A DNA stretch of 64,000 nt from Arabidopsis thaliana. Taxonomy: Eukaryota; Streptophyta; Magnoliopsida; Brassicales; Brassicaceae. The notes under the pieces were generated by a model. The model saw only the letters and a list, made by a program, of their open reading frames with translations, was not told where the DNA came from and did no database searches. Position numbers and translations under genes: made by a program. Location: the NCBI RefSeq assembly GCF_000001735.4, contig NC_003071.7, positions 17,955,443 to 18,019,442 on the forward strand. The letters run 5' to 3'. This document shows positions 48,413-61,010 of this stretch, piece after piece (position 1 is the stretch's first letter; each line of letters starts with the position of its first letter).

Positions 48413-51400
48413 AGATCTTGGATGGCTCATGAGTCATGCATGACTTACACATTGTGAAATCACATAGTAGTAAACCGGGATTGGTTCCGGTTTAGCAATG
48501 TGAGATGTATGTGATGTTGGAATTGTAATGTTCTTAGGAACTGTGATTGTAAATAAATACATTACAAATTTACATTAAGGGTCCACTTTGGTACCCAATC
48601 TTTGTCAATGTCTTATGATCTAGAGATTTCTTGTCTGCAAATCTCTATGATGCATGTGTCTATGATGCAAAACGGTGTGCTTTTGTCATTAAGGAAGAGC
48701 AGAGAAAAGTCGAAAAGAGCATTGAATATATGAATGTTGATACACAAAAACATAAGACTTGTCTTTAAGCCACATAACTAAATTAGGAACTGTGTTCCAT
48801 TGAATAGATGAACTGTCTTTTTGTCCAAAACATTAATTGAGGGGAAAATTAAGGGAGGTGATGAAAAAAGAAACATTAAATTGTAGTGGACACGGCAATC
48901 AAATTAGGGACATAAAAGGGTCACCAAAATGTATGATTGGATATTGTGTAACGTATCCTTTGTGCTGTCTCATGTGTCACTATACAATGACAATGTAGGT
49001 TTGTGTACTTTTGGTGGTAACTCAATACTATTTGGTGTCAATGGTGATTTTATTTCCTCGAACTTTTTTTTTTTTTGTTTGTACTTATCCGCAATACATG
49101 AAATGAGTCATATTCTTTCAGATATGGTTATCTAGCTGAAATGAGTGCCATTTTATTTCTTTCATAGTCAAATTTCTATGACATATAGATATTTTTCTCG
49201 ACTATGACCGAGTATATCTTTTGAGTCACTACAAACTTTACATACCCGTTATATATTCTAAACTTTAGTTTGAGTTTTAATCTAAAATTTATCTTCATAT
49301 GATATATATTTAAAAATAGAACTTTTCACAAACTAAAATAAATTTATAACTATAATATCAAACATGTGAGTAAAAAATAAAGAAAAACTAGAAAATCACC
49401 CCGTGATAAATAAAATAAAAAGGATCAGATAAAAGAAGAAAAATATGTATGTGGTAAATGAACAAATGATAATGATGGGAATGGGACCAAAGTTGAACAT
49501 GAATGTCGTGAAGACCAGAGAGTGGGTGTGAATTGTGAAATGTGGTGCTGATTAGTTGAGCCGAATAAGCAAAAAGGAAATGGGGACACGTGAGTTGTTG
49601 GGTCTCTCTTCTTGTCTCTATTTTTAGTGAGCCCCTCTCTTTTCTTCTAATGAGCCCCTTTAATTTCTTATCATAACTATCCACGTGGCGTCTCCCCTGC
49701 CTTTTGTCTTCTTCTCTTTGTTCACATGTGATTCGCTTCTGTTTCCACAACATTTATAATCCCTTACTCTTCTCACATGCTTTGGTAATTGTTTCCATCA
49801 CCACAATTATTGACTTAAACTACTTTTTAAAAGTGAGATAATATTTCACTTGCTTCTGATGGTTGTTCACGAAACAAAACTTATCTGATGGTTATACTGA
49901 GGAGGGGAAAAAGAACTTTATTTCGTTTGTATGTATCTCGTGATCCTTCTCTTTACGAGTTACATGCACTAGAGATTAGTGGACGTAATTTGCGATCAAC
50001 TTCGACTGTATAATTACTTTATGTGTTTATGAAGTTACTAACTTTTCTTTTTTGTTGAATTCTGAAAATTACAATTCGAATGAAAGAACATTTTGTGCCT
50101 ATATAATCACCATATGGTTGATTGATTACTCAATGAGCATTAGTAGCATTTATTATACACTGATCGCAGCGCCATATAAACCACCACAATCATTTGGAGC
50201 CTTTCGTTCTATAGGTACAAAACAATAAGATGGGAAACTAAACTAGTGTCCTCTCTTATCCTGCTTTTATTACATTTGACTATGTAACCCACATCATCAA
50301 TAGAAGAATACCATAATGGTTTGGCATCGATACCCATGTCATGTGACCATCACCAAATCTGAATGTCATCTTTACTTAACATGACACGTTCATGTGCATA
50401 GGTGTTTTAACATGACACTTTTGTCTCCATTTGACGCCGGCGCACCATGTATATCTATCAAAGTCATGTTAATTTGTCAATGAAGCCAATTAGCTCATCA
50501 AAAGCTGGACCACGATCATTTTCGTTCATAATTTCATTTTTCTCTCCACTAGAATATTCAAGAAGCAATCTTCTTTTGGCTTCTACAATATTTCTTCTTT
50601 TTGATTTCTTATGTTGTGTATTTTAGCTGTTTACAGCAAGGATCTTTCGAACAAAAGCTTTATATGAGGATTGGTTATCAATTTTAAATAATTAGCAAAA
50701 AGGAAGCCGTTTATGTAATCAGAACTATAAATTATTTTATTTAGCTTTGTCATTTGCTACTTTTGCTAAGTAAACAGATCAACCAACCCATTATATTACG
50801 ATACTCGTAATAAGTCACAATATGTCAATTTCTTACAATAATTTAACTGAATTTATACATATAGGTCTAGAGTGAAATTAGAAAATAATTTGCGATCAAT
50901 ACATTACAATAACAAAATTTATGTAATGTATTTTACTTACATACATAAATCAAGGATGGATGCTCATGATTTCGTCTCTAAGATTTGCTTCATCTCACTG
51001 ACATTTGTCGATCAAGCTATAGGAAGTTAAAGAATCACACTTTTAATTTGCTTGCCAATATCTACAAAGATCAAATAAAATAAATAAAAACAAAATGTTG
51101 TTGCGGAATCTAAAGTAACTTGTCGTATTAAAAATTTGTTTTTAAGTCGTAGGGAAATGTAAAACTGACGTGGCGCATCTCGAGGCCAACGACTTATTGG
51201 CAGGCCGAAGGTGAATTGTTTATAATTAGATTTGTAAATAAATCACTGATACTAGTTCGTCTTTAACCTACATAATATTTCTTTATTAAATTAAGTAGTA
51301 CATTTTTAATTATGTTTTAGTTGCTGTTGAGTACAATAATCTTGTCAGTAAAATAATTGCAGCAACCTAACGAGTTTGGAGCAACGACTTCTTGTTGCGG

Positions 51401-52326
51401 CCGCGAGAAGTTAGATGTGAAAACTGAAAATGTGTGCATACACATAACTACTATGTATGACTAACATATTTAAACAATAAAAATGTATGACTACCATATG
51501 TAATAATAAAAGAAATATTTTTGATTAAAAAACATATTTTTAATATAATATACATACGAGTATTATTGTACGAATTTTTTTATACTTTTAGACTACATTT
51601 TCTTTTGTTTTATGGATAATTTTTTATTATGGTATGTAAGTCAGAAGACCGTTTAAAATTTTAAATAGACGAATTGGTAGTCTTAGTTTTTTAAAATCAT
51701 ATTAAGTTCAAGTGACGTATGATGGTACGTAATTTCGAAAATTTCGTTTCATGCTGAGAAAAATAACTAGCGATGAGTTGTATCAATTTGTTTATTTGTC
51801 AACAGAGTTAGATTTTTTTGTCTTTTCTCGACGCAATACAAGAAGTTACTCACTTACTCTCCAACTCCTCCATACGGTAGCAAAGTCTAGTTCTAAACTA
51901 CATTTTGATGAAGAAGTAAGAATTTTCAAGGTTAATTTATAAAAATATGCAGATTACAAATCAAATGCTAATTTTGTATGTTACGCTTACGGCTAAAAAA
52001 GCGGTGGGAATAATAATTCGCGAAAAGGTGCTCTCTGACGACTGATTCGTTGATCTAGATTCTAGCCGCACATGGTGGGCCATACTCTCCGGCCCAGTAT
52101 ACACACATCCATGACATGTCATCATATATTATATCATAACATACATACACATAAATTGATTAGTGACCACATGATTAGAAAGAGACAAAAAATAATTGCC
52201 GCCCGATAATAATAACTTCTTTATAAAGCAACTCTTCTTCTTCTTTCTCTCTTCACTTTCTCTCTTTTTAACCTTTTTCTAATTACCACTTTCTTCTCCA
52301 TATACAAAAAAAACAGAGAACTCACA
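48413..52326. other. 3.9-kb spacer with no recognised gene
   Basis: The left 200 bases hold the INT1 3' UTR. The rest is AT-rich with several motifs but no coding frame. At 49595-49660 two GAGCCCCT blocks occur 28 bases apart in a pyrimidine-rich stretch, followed by a CCACGTGGC at 49681. The final 120 bases before 52327 are CT-rich with a TATAAA at about 52222, the likely promoter and leader of the DUF1685 gene. I find no RNA gene or mobile-element end. Confidence 0.45.
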
Positions 52327-52974
52327 ATGTGCGATTCAGATTTTCTCTCTCGTTGCTCTTCCTACGAAGCAGACGTTGATTCCGACAGCGAGATCTCGAC
52401 CTCCAGTTTCAGTTCTTGTTCGTACAGTGAATCTGAGGAAGAAGAGATCAACAATGGTTTTGGTGTTGTTCAGTCGAAGAAGCAAACGAAGAAACTGGAG
52501 AAGAAGAAGAGTAATGTGTTGTTAGAAGGTTACGTTGTAGATTCAGCTGTGAATGATGATTTGAAGAGAACCAAGAGTTTAACGGACGATGATCTCGAGG
52601 AGCTTAAGGGATGTGTAGATCTAGGGTTTGGGTTTAATTACGAGGAGATTCCTGAACTTTGTAATACTTTACCAGCTCTTGAGCTCTGTTACTCGATGAG
52701 TCAGAAGTTTATTGATCAAGATCATCATCACCATTCTTCTTCTTCGCCAGAGAAGAAATCATCGGTTCTTGATTCTCCTGTTAGTCCTATTGCTAGCTGG
52801 AAGATCTCTAGTCCTGGTGAGTCTCAATTTTTTCAAAACTTTTTTAATTGCATTTTCAGGTTTTAGTTTGTCTGATTATGTTTTCTGAAAACAGGTGATA
52901 ATCCTGATGATGTTAAAGCAAGGTTGAAATTTTGGGCACAAGCTGTGGCATGTACTGTGAGGTTATGTACTTGA
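52327..52974 (+). CDS. DUF1685 family protein
   Basis: Two exons, 52327-52816 and 52895-52974, giving 189 residues. The N-terminus is acidic and Ser-rich (SSFSSCSYSESEEEEI). The conserved DUF1685 core follows: KSLTDDDLEELKGCVDLGFGF, in two parts, then EEIPELCNTLPALELCYS. A His/Ser-rich linker leads to the ending PDDVKARLKFWAQAVACTVR, also typical. The family is plant-specific and of unknown biochemical role. The start has an Arabidopsis-like CACAATG context. Likely At2g43340. The frame continuing past the exon 2 stop into 53150 is a shadow. Confidence 0.93.
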
Positions 52975-53752
52975 AGATGAGATTTGGATTTGATCAACCA
53001 AAAGCTGAGGAATCAATGGAGGAGGAAGAAGATGGTGAAACCAGACAATTTGCAGGAGTGAAATCTCTTATGAGACTGACCTGCTTGAAAACAACCATTG
53101 TTGTAGAGCTCTTTGCTCACACTGTATGTATAAAAAGATTAATGATCTAAGAAGATTTTGCTAGGACATTGTTGTAATGGATGATTAATAAGAGAGAAAT
53201 AAATAAAACTTTGTTCTTTATTGATGTTTCATAAGCATTTTTGGGGTTTTGTTACAGAAAATGAGGTTCACAGATTCAGACAAGCATCTTCTTTTCCATG
53301 GATGGTTTTGGATAAACATGAAAGGTAAAGAATAAGTATAGAAAGTGGTTTTCATTCTCAGTCTCAGACATGTTTGATGCGATGCTTTTTGCTCTCCTGT
53401 CCTGCACCAAAGCAGTCCACATTATATTATTCCTTGTGGTCTCCATAAGCATTTCCAGAGAAAATAGTTCTGATTCGTGGCCATAAAAGTGTAATAGCAA
53501 TTTCACAAGATTCTGTTGCTTTCTATGTTTCACCCATGAGCTTGGAGGAGTTATTACAACCTAACTGCCCCTAAGAGTTTGGCAACTGTTGCAGTCCATG
53601 TTCTAACTACAGATGTATATGTTCACATGCCAGATATCACTTTATTTAATCTCTATAACTTTCAACCTATTAATTAGTTTCTTGTCCAAATCCAGAGAGG
53701 GAAGGTGAGATCATTAGGAGCTCGTACGAAAACTCACCTTTGACATATATGT
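52975..53752. terminator. Convergent 3' region
   Basis: 3' UTR of the DUF1685 gene from the left and of GPX3 (minus) from the right; about 780 bases. Small open frames here (for example 53276-53533, minus) have no family features. No repeat. Confidence 0.4.
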
Positions 53753-55091
53753 TCAAGCAGATGCCAATAGCTTGACGATATCCTTCTGCGAAAAGAAGAA
53801 CGAGAAAACTACAGAGTAAGCTCCTTTAATGATTAGAGAAATGTATGAGGGGAAACTTCTACTAACCTCAATTTCAAGAGGTGATGTAGTTGGAGCATAT
53901 CGGTCAACGACATTTCCTTGTCTGTCTACCAGAAACTTTGCGAAATTCCACTTAATAGCATCCCCAAACAATCCTCCTTTTTGTTCTTTTAAGAAATTGT
54001 AAAGGGGACAAGTGTTCTTTCCATTTACTTCAATCTTGCATTGGAAAAAGAGATATGTAAACAACTAGGAAAATTTGGCACCGTGTTATGGAAATTGAGA
54101 CCAGTTACTTTGAGACCTTGTCAAAGATTGGGAATTCTGCTTTGAAGATATTGCAAACGGTTTCCTTGATCTCCATGTTGCTGCCTGGCTCTTGACTACC
54201 AAATTGGTTGCAAGGAAATGCTAAGATCTCAAACCCTGCGTGAAACGATACTTCCTTTAATACTTATAAAAAATTTCAACTTGTTAATAACCTGAGAAAG
54301 GCACAGCGAGATAAAGAGACACACCCTGAGTTTTGTACTTGGCATACAGAATGTTCATTTCTTTGTAGTTTCCATGTGTTAGACCACTGCTCATTCATCA
54401 CAACAAGATTTTATATATAACGCCAATGTAATGTGACATTATATGCAATAAGTAAGAACAATTAAGTACTTAGTAACATACCACTTAGAGGCTACATTGA
54501 CTATAAGAAGCACTTTCCCGGTAAACTTGCTCAAACTCACATCTTTCCCTTCAATATCCTACATTTTCAATTTGAGAAATTGATACGGAGTTATGAGTTA
54601 TGATAAATAAACTAGTAGAACTCGTTACTATAAAGATGAACTTAAGGGGCATATAGTCATTGAAAGATTCACTTAAAACACACACAGACACACAAAACAA
54701 AGTCATTTCCCCATCTAACACTAAACAGTTGCATTAGTAACTAGTCCTTAAAATAAAGGCACTCGTCTAGATTCATTATCTTAGCTAAATTCGCATTAAA
54801 ACATAAAATTTTCATAAATAAACATCAGCAATTAGAATGATTCTTCAGAATCAGGACTAAATATAGACGCGGATCAACCTAGAGTGTGAAAAATTGGCTT
54901 CTAAAGTTCCTAGTTTAAGCTGATTATACCTTAACGGAAATGTTGTAGATGGAAGTGGATGATTGTTCCACCGTCGATGGCGAAGAAGGGTATCTGTAGA
55001 GGTAGAAGACAAAGGCTACACCCAAAAAGAGTATAAATTTTTTAATCTTAGAGGTAGCTCGCTGATTGACCCATCTGCTTGATCTAGGCAT
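53753..55091 (-). CDS. GPX3: Glutathione peroxidase 3, thioredoxin-dependent, membrane-anchored
   Basis: Six exons from the right: 55091-54930, 54558-54482, 54386-54325, 54235-54117, 54034-53867, 53785-53753; 206 residues. After a basic start comes a single hydrophobic anchor (about 18-33, [16 protein letters not shown]) and then the peroxidase fold. Cys80 in ASKCGLT is the peroxidatic residue (plant enzymes have Cys instead of Sec). Next are AFPCNQFGS (Cys109) and KNTCPLYNF (Cys149), followed by [10 protein letters not shown] (Trp169). The enzyme reduces H2O2 and lipid peroxides with thioredoxin, and GPX3 has been reported as an ABA-linked H2O2 sensor. The anchor suggests secretory-pathway localisation; a cytosolic role has also been claimed. 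Likely At2g43350. Confidence 0.96.
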
Positions 55092-55475
55092 CGAGGAAAG
55101 AAAAAAAAAACACAGTTAGTCTTCTTCTCTTTGGTGAACAAGACGATCTCAGAAGTCAGAACAGAACAGAACAAGCTTGTTGACTTGGATAGTGTTTGAA
55201 GCTTTAATGGGCTTAACATGGGCCAAAATCTAGTTGATAAGTTTACGCCTAATTTAAAGCCCATCTCAGCCTTGAGAGATTTAATTGCAACTTTTCTCTT
55301 CAATTTTCATGACACTCTAGAATAATAAGTTTACTTTCAGATGAGAAATCTAGACATCTTCGAATAACGATTAACGAAAAATGATATCACAAAATCGTCA
55401 AACCATGCTACATAGTAAAAGGGACTGCTCTATAGTGTCCCGACTCCAAACAAAAAAAAAAAGTGGATAATGATA
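55092..55475. other. GPX3 promoter and BIO2 3' end
   Basis: GPX3 leader and promoter and BIO2 3' UTR, both minus strand. ATGGGCTTAACATGGGCC near 55207 and AAAGCCCATC near 55256 are site II-like motifs. No reading frame. Confidence 0.5.
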
Positions 55476-57432
55476 TTAGTGAGAAGCGGAAGCAACTTTC
55501 TCGCAGTTTTCTGATTCAGAATCATCTTCAGAGAAACTTGGCGGTTTAGGAATGAGGCCTAATGTCTTGAACATGAGCTGGTCAGCGTCAAAATCATTGT
55601 TTGGTGTGGTTAAAAGCTTCTCTCCGGTGAAGATAGAGTTTGCACCAGCAAGGAAACAGAGAGCTTGTTCGGACATTGAGAACCGGACTCTACCAGCAGA
55701 CAGTCTCACCATCGCTTTTGGCATTACAATACGTGCGGTTCCAATCATCCTGATCATCTCCCATATCTCAACTGGCTGCAAAAACACAAACGGTTCTCAA
55801 AGCCATTTCCTACTAAGTAGCTGCTATGACTTGCAATTTGTGATTTTAGATTGTGGAGATATACCTTCTGGTCTTCAAGAGGAGTGCCTTTCACTGCAAG
55901 TAGAGCATTAATGGGAACACTCTCAGGGTGAGAAGGAAGTGTTGCCAGCGTGTGTAATAAACCTATTCTGTCTTCCTCTGCCTCACCAAGCCCTATGATT
56001 CCTCCTGTTTATCGGTAAAAGAAAACACTTGAGAACATGTCGTATCTATGGATTTATCAAAATCAACGAATATTACAAAACTGTGAGTCTAATGACCAAG
56101 CTGAAGACAGGTTTCAATCCTTTAGTTCTATAGAATTGAGGCATACAAGAATACTATTTTCATATCAAAGTTACCTGAACAAACGTTGATTCCAGCATCA
56201 CGAACATGGCTAAGAGTTTCAAGGCGATCGTCATAACTTCTAGTAGTGATGACGTTTGGGTAGTACTCTCTTGAAGTATCAAGATTGTGGTTATAAGCAG
56301 TGAGGCCAGCCTTCTTTAGCTCTAGTGCTTGTTGTTTCTCAATCATGCCTAAGGTGCAGCAAACTTCCATCCCCATGCCTCTGTTTTAAAGTGAGAGCCC
56401 AGAAAGTTAGTAAACACATTCAGCCAGACACCATCATCAACATCATATTCATTCTGCTCACGGATACATCAAGTACACTTTGAAATTTTCACTTTAGTTT
56501 GACATGCAAAAATGTTCATTCTAGAACCATTAATGATCGGTTCGGTGGGTTATCTTTTAAGTTAGCTTAGATTCAGAAGCAGCTGAAAAAGGGATCATAT
56601 AATGTAGTATAAACAAGGAAATTCAAAGTTCAACTTAAAAAGCATAATAGTAAGGTACCTTATTTCTTTGATGTATTCAAGAATCTGGCTGAAGTTGGTT
56701 TTCCGTCCAATTGTATCTCGCCAAGCAGCACCCATGCAAAAACGTGTGCTCCCAGCTTCTTTTGCCTAACAACACATCAAATTTGTTAATTCAAATCAGA
56801 AGAGCTCATTACATCGTCAAAATGCTTCATTAAACAATTAGAGTCTTTTGGATAGAGATAGAGCTCGGATTGATAAAAACAACGTTTTGGTACATAGTAA
56901 TGCATGTCCCCTTCTTCTTGATACATTCTGCTAAGGATTCTACATTCAGCAAAAATAAACATTCACAAGAAAAGTGCAAACCTTCTTAGCAGCATCAATG
57001 ACAGCGTCCTTAGACATGAGTCTTTGTGCCTTAACTCCAGTGCTATATCTCGAAGACTGAGGACAATATGAACAGTCTTCACTACAGCCACCAGTCTTTA
57101 TGGAGAGGAGGGTACATTGTTGTACCTCCCTGAAGTTATGAACATGTCTATGAACCTGAGCCTGAAACCCAAAGAGTCCACACACCATCGTTATTCAAGT
57201 AAAAGACAACTGATAACGAGATCAGATGAGCAACCAAATGAATAATACCTAGCTCAATAGACATTACAAAGACACTAAAATCCGGGAAATTAAGACAAAT
57301 GTTTCAAAGAGAACAAACATGTTCTGGGTTAAACTAAAAATCGATACTTTCCACCAATAATTTAACAGAAACCCAAAGCTTTCTACTTCAAATTTGTGAT
57401 TTAGAGTAGCTAGAACAACAAAGAGAAGAGTA

Positions 57433-57468
<36 letters not shown>

Positions 57469-57687
57469 AGAAGGGTAAATTACTCCATGGAAGAGGAGGT
57501 CAAGAAGAGGAGAATCATAAACAGACTTGATTTCATCTCTACTCCAATCGTTTCTGGGACCTTCTCTGATAGTCCTCTCAGCTTCAGCTGAAGCAGCAGA
57601 TAATGAAGAATAGCAAGAAGCAGATTGCAGACCACCCGAGACAGAGGGTCGCAACTGAGATCGAAATACAGATCGAACAAGCATCAT
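55476..57687 (-). CDS. BIO2: Biotin synthase
   Basis: Six exons from the right: 57687-57484, 57161-56982, 56765-56659, 56380-56175, 56004-55865, 55775-55476; 378 residues. The first 35 residues are a mitochondrial-type presequence (basic, Ser-rich). The radical-SAM cluster motif [14 protein letters not shown] gives Cys94, 98 and 101. Later [38 protein letters not shown] and SAGRVRFS are typical of BioB, including ligands of the [2Fe-2S] sulfur donor. The enzyme inserts sulfur into dethiobiotin, the last step of biotin synthesis, in mitochondria. The first intron carries a (GA)n tract. The divergent neighbour is U11/U12-35K. Likely At2g43360. Confidence 0.97.
57436..57466 (+). repeat. (GA)n microsatellite in BIO2 intron 1
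   Basis: About 15 dinucleotide units beside the 5' splice site of intron 1 (on the minus strand it reads CT). Likely length-polymorphic between accessions. Confidence 0.9.
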
Positions 57688-57988
57688 TTGATCTGCTAAT
57701 CAGAAAATGTGGAAAAAGAAGAAGAAGAAGAAATGAGATTTGGTGTTTGGTTTGTGCTAGAGCTTTTCACTCTTCAGTGAGTGATTCACCTAACCCAAAG
57801 CAGCCACCGTTGGAGTTTCCGCCTTCGTGTGGGACCTACGAGAATATCATATATCTTTAACTGGGCTGTAATAAGCCCAATTTATATGTTGGGCTTTTTA
57901 ATAGTAATCAATTCAAACGACGACGTTATTCTTTATTTCCTTAAACAGCCGGAGCCGCCGTGAGAGAGAGAGAGTCGGGGGAGAAGAA
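57688..57988. promoter_or_regulatory. Bidirectional promoter of BIO2 and U11/U12-35K
   Basis: Only 301 bases separate the two start codons. Three site II elements (TGGGCT at 57862, AGCCCA at 57874, TGGGCT at 57890) lie in the middle; they bind TCP factors and are common in promoters of housekeeping, mitochondrial and RNA-processing genes. No TATA box is clear on either side. Confidence 0.7.
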
Positions 57989-59934
57989 ATGAGCGGCGGA
58001 GGAAACAACGTCGTGAACAAAGTGTTCTACGCGACGTCGTATCATCCGATTCAAGCCGGAAGTATCGACGGAACTGATGTTGCTCCACATGATAACGGCG
58101 TCCGTCGAGCTCTTCTCTGTTATAACGCTGGCTTATGTATGTATACTCTCTCGTTCTCTCTGCTCCTCTTTTCACTTTTATCGTTTGGTTTCTGAATTCA
58201 AATACATTGATTTGGGTTGTTTTGAAAGATGATCCTTCTGGTGATTCGAAGGCTGTTGGAGATCCTTACTGTACTCTCTTCGTGGGTCGTCTCTCTCATC
58301 ACACTACGGAGGATACACTTCGAGAGGTTAATGATTGAAATTTCACTTAGTTTTTGATTTTCGTGTAGACTATGTTTTGAATATGATTATAAAAGTTTCT
58401 TCTTCGTAGGTGATGAGTAAGTATGGCAGGATTAAGAACTTGCGCTTGGTAAGACACATTGGTAAGATTTTGCAATTGCTCTACTTATGACATCAACACT
58501 TTGCTTTATCTTTAGGAAATTTATCATCTTTCTATTTCTGATGGTTTGTTACTTTCTACCAAGATATTTGTCTAAGCAGAACTGTGATTACATATTTCCT
58601 CTAAGTTCCACATTGTGTAGTATTGAGTCTCCTCTTCTTGTTACCTTTTTTTAGTGACGGGAGCTTCACGAGGATATGGTTTTGTGGAGTATGAGACTGA
58701 AAAGGAGATGCTTCGTGCTTATGAGGTGCTGTGATACTAAATTGCATTTTCTTTTTACCTCTTGTTTTTGTTGTTGAAAGCTGTCTGAACCACTTACTAA
58801 GGCACCGCAATGTGATTGTTTCATTAACATCTCCGTGTAATTACTGGAAACTAGTGGAGTTTGTTTATCAGAGTGAGAATTTTTTTGGTGTTTCTTTAGC
58901 AGGATGCTCATCATTCACTAATAGATGGGCGAGAGATTATTGTTGATTATAATAGACAGCAATTGATGCCTGGATGGATACCAAGAAGACTAGGTTTGCC
59001 ATTCTTTACCTTTATTTTTGTCTGTAATGAAATGTCATAGGCGTTATATTTTCATCCCTTACAGATGAAATCTATTTCTCTCTTAACAGGAGGTGGCCTT
59101 GGTGGTAGGAAAGAATCCGGACAACTTCGCTTTGGAGGACGAGATAGACCATTCCGTGCTCCCTTGTATGGTTTTGCTTTACTCTTCCTTTAGCATGTCC
59201 AGAGATAACACCAGCTAAACATAGTGGTCATGAAATGGGCATTCTTTCTATTTGTTAATATCAGACGACCAATCCCTCATGAAGATTTGAAAAAGCTCGG
59301 TATTCAGCTTCCGCCTGAGGGAAGATATATGTCGCGCACACAGGTCTACCATGTCTTGAACTTCACCACCACTCTATAGTCATTTGAACTTTACCCCTGT
59401 TCTGTCTCTGGTGCTATCTTATTGGGTCATTTGTTAATGTTCTTCTGCTAGAAATAATATATTAAATGGGTTGTTCAATGTGTCTAGTGGAAAGCTGATA
59501 GTTTGTAAACTAAAATCTTGGTACCACAACTTACTTGTTGGATGCAGATCCCATCACCTCCAAGGAGAAAAGGAAGTGTGTCGGATAGAGAGGAAGAATA
59601 TTATCGGGAAAAGAGTTCTGTAGAACGGGAAGAAGAGTTTAAAGAGCGAAGCAGCCTTAGGTCATATCACAGTCACAGGTCGAGCGCACACACACACAGT
59701 TCTCATAGAAGACGCAGCAAAGACAGAGAGGAGTGTTCCAGGGAAGAGTCCCGTTCTGATAGAAAAGAGAGAGCACGAGGTATGGAAGATCGATATGGTG
59801 ACAACAAGGGTGAAGTTTCTGGCAGCAAAAGATCAAAACGTTCTGAAGAAGACCGATCTCGCAAACGTCATAAACACTTGCCTTCCCATCATCATAGGAG
59901 GTCCTATAGTCAAGATCATCATTCTTCCGACTAA
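57989..59934 (+). CDS. U11/U12 small nuclear ribonucleoprotein 35 kDa protein
   Basis: Eight exons (57989-58136, 58229-58326, 58410-58461, 58655-58725, 58903-58993, 59090-59165, 59265-59343, 59548-59934) give 333 residues. The N-terminal third has the RRM: RNP2-like CTLFVGRLS and RNP1-like [10 protein letters not shown], preceded by a U1-70K-like lead (GDPYCTLF). The Gly-rich link ([17 protein letters not shown]) and the C-tail, rich in Arg/Ser/Glu/His, resemble U1-70K. The protein belongs to the minor (U12-type) spliceosome, in the U11/U12 di-snRNP that recognises U12-type 5' splice sites. Likely At2g43370. Exon 5 has adjacent acceptors TAG and CAG. Confidence 0.93.
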
Positions 59935-60500
59935 GTAATCATATTGTAAAAAAAATAACAATAATATTTGGTGTTACAGATTTTTTTTTAATAATATTTG
60001 GTGTTAGAGACTTTTAAGAGTGCCTTTTGAACCAAAGAAAAAAAAAGTGTAGTGTATGTTAATCAAATATAGCAAAACAGAAATTGTCTTTTTTTTTTAG
60101 TTACAAACAAGATATTTGTTTTGCAATTAACATGAGTGAATTGTCTTTATATCTTAAATTATGGCCGTATAGATTTGATTGTTAAGATATAAAAAAATTT
60201 GGGATGATGCAATTTGTAATTTATCTAAATGGATAAAATAGTTCATCAAATATTATTATTTTTATGAACTATGACATTACAGTTGGATTTGTTTCTGTAG
60301 TTTATCTTATATTTCTTTTTTTAGAACTAATGAACTATTATTATCTTATATTTTGTTTTGTATTGAATTTGTTCGAATATAAAAACTCACATTTGATGTT
60401 GAAATAGAGATTTAGTTTGTCTGTGTAGATACTAGATAGTTGTTGTATCAACAGACAGAATTGAAACTTGGTTTCAGATTCTTGTTTTGTTTATTCAAAC
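59935..60500. other. Spacer, AT-rich
   Basis: 3' UTR of U11/U12-35K, then AT-rich sequence. A short direct duplication (AATAATATTTGGTGTTA at about 59960 and 59990) is the only structure seen. Confidence 0.4.
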
Positions 60501-61010
60501 TCACTTTGATTTGATTGTATTTGTACCTCTCATGAATTGTCTATTAGGAGGATAGAGAGTCGCCTCAGATTGACTAGAGACAATGTCATTCTCGTACTCG
60601 TTGCATGCAAGTGGAATAAAAGTCAAATTATCCGAAACAGGGATATCCCATCTTCCTAGCTGATCAGAAAATATGGTGTATCTCTTAATTTCCGGCCTCA
60701 ATTTTTTGTTCTTGCTGCAGGTATTTGTGATCACAAGAAAGAGATTGCAGGACATATTCTTTTCGCATATATCCTCTGCAAATTCTTTATGAGGAGGGGC
60801 AACGCCTGATGCAGGACATTTACATGTCAGGATTTGACAGATAGAATCTTTGAGTCATATGAGTGCATTCTCAGCTGCAAAAAACGCCATGTTGACTATT
60901 ACAGTTACAAGGTCTTCTGGACGGATAATTAGTGAACAGATCACAAAACGGACTCCAGCCTTGTACCACTTTCTACAGCGTTGATGGTCGATATCACCGA
61001 TGTTAGGGCT
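60501..61010 (-). pseudogene. Decayed reading frame of unknown family
   Basis: On the minus strand a frame of about 168 codons from near 61007 to the TGA at 60501 is broken once by TGA near 60857-60855, between AAENALI and LKDSICQILTCKCP. The sequence looks protein-like (GDIDHQRCRKWYKAGVRF; RRYTIFSDQ-like segment; Cys-rich middle) with normal codon usage on both sides of the stop. No good start codon is seen at the right end. I do not recognise the family, so the label 'gene relic' is an inference from the long near-open frame in an AT-rich area. Confidence 0.45.

Noticed and set aside
48953-48962. GTATCCTTTG, a U12-donor-like match
   Set aside because: It is in intergenic DNA with no exon beside it; chance match.
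52932-53150. Extra frame after the DUF1685 stop
   Set aside because: It overlaps the last exon in another frame and runs through the 3' UTR; no family motif.
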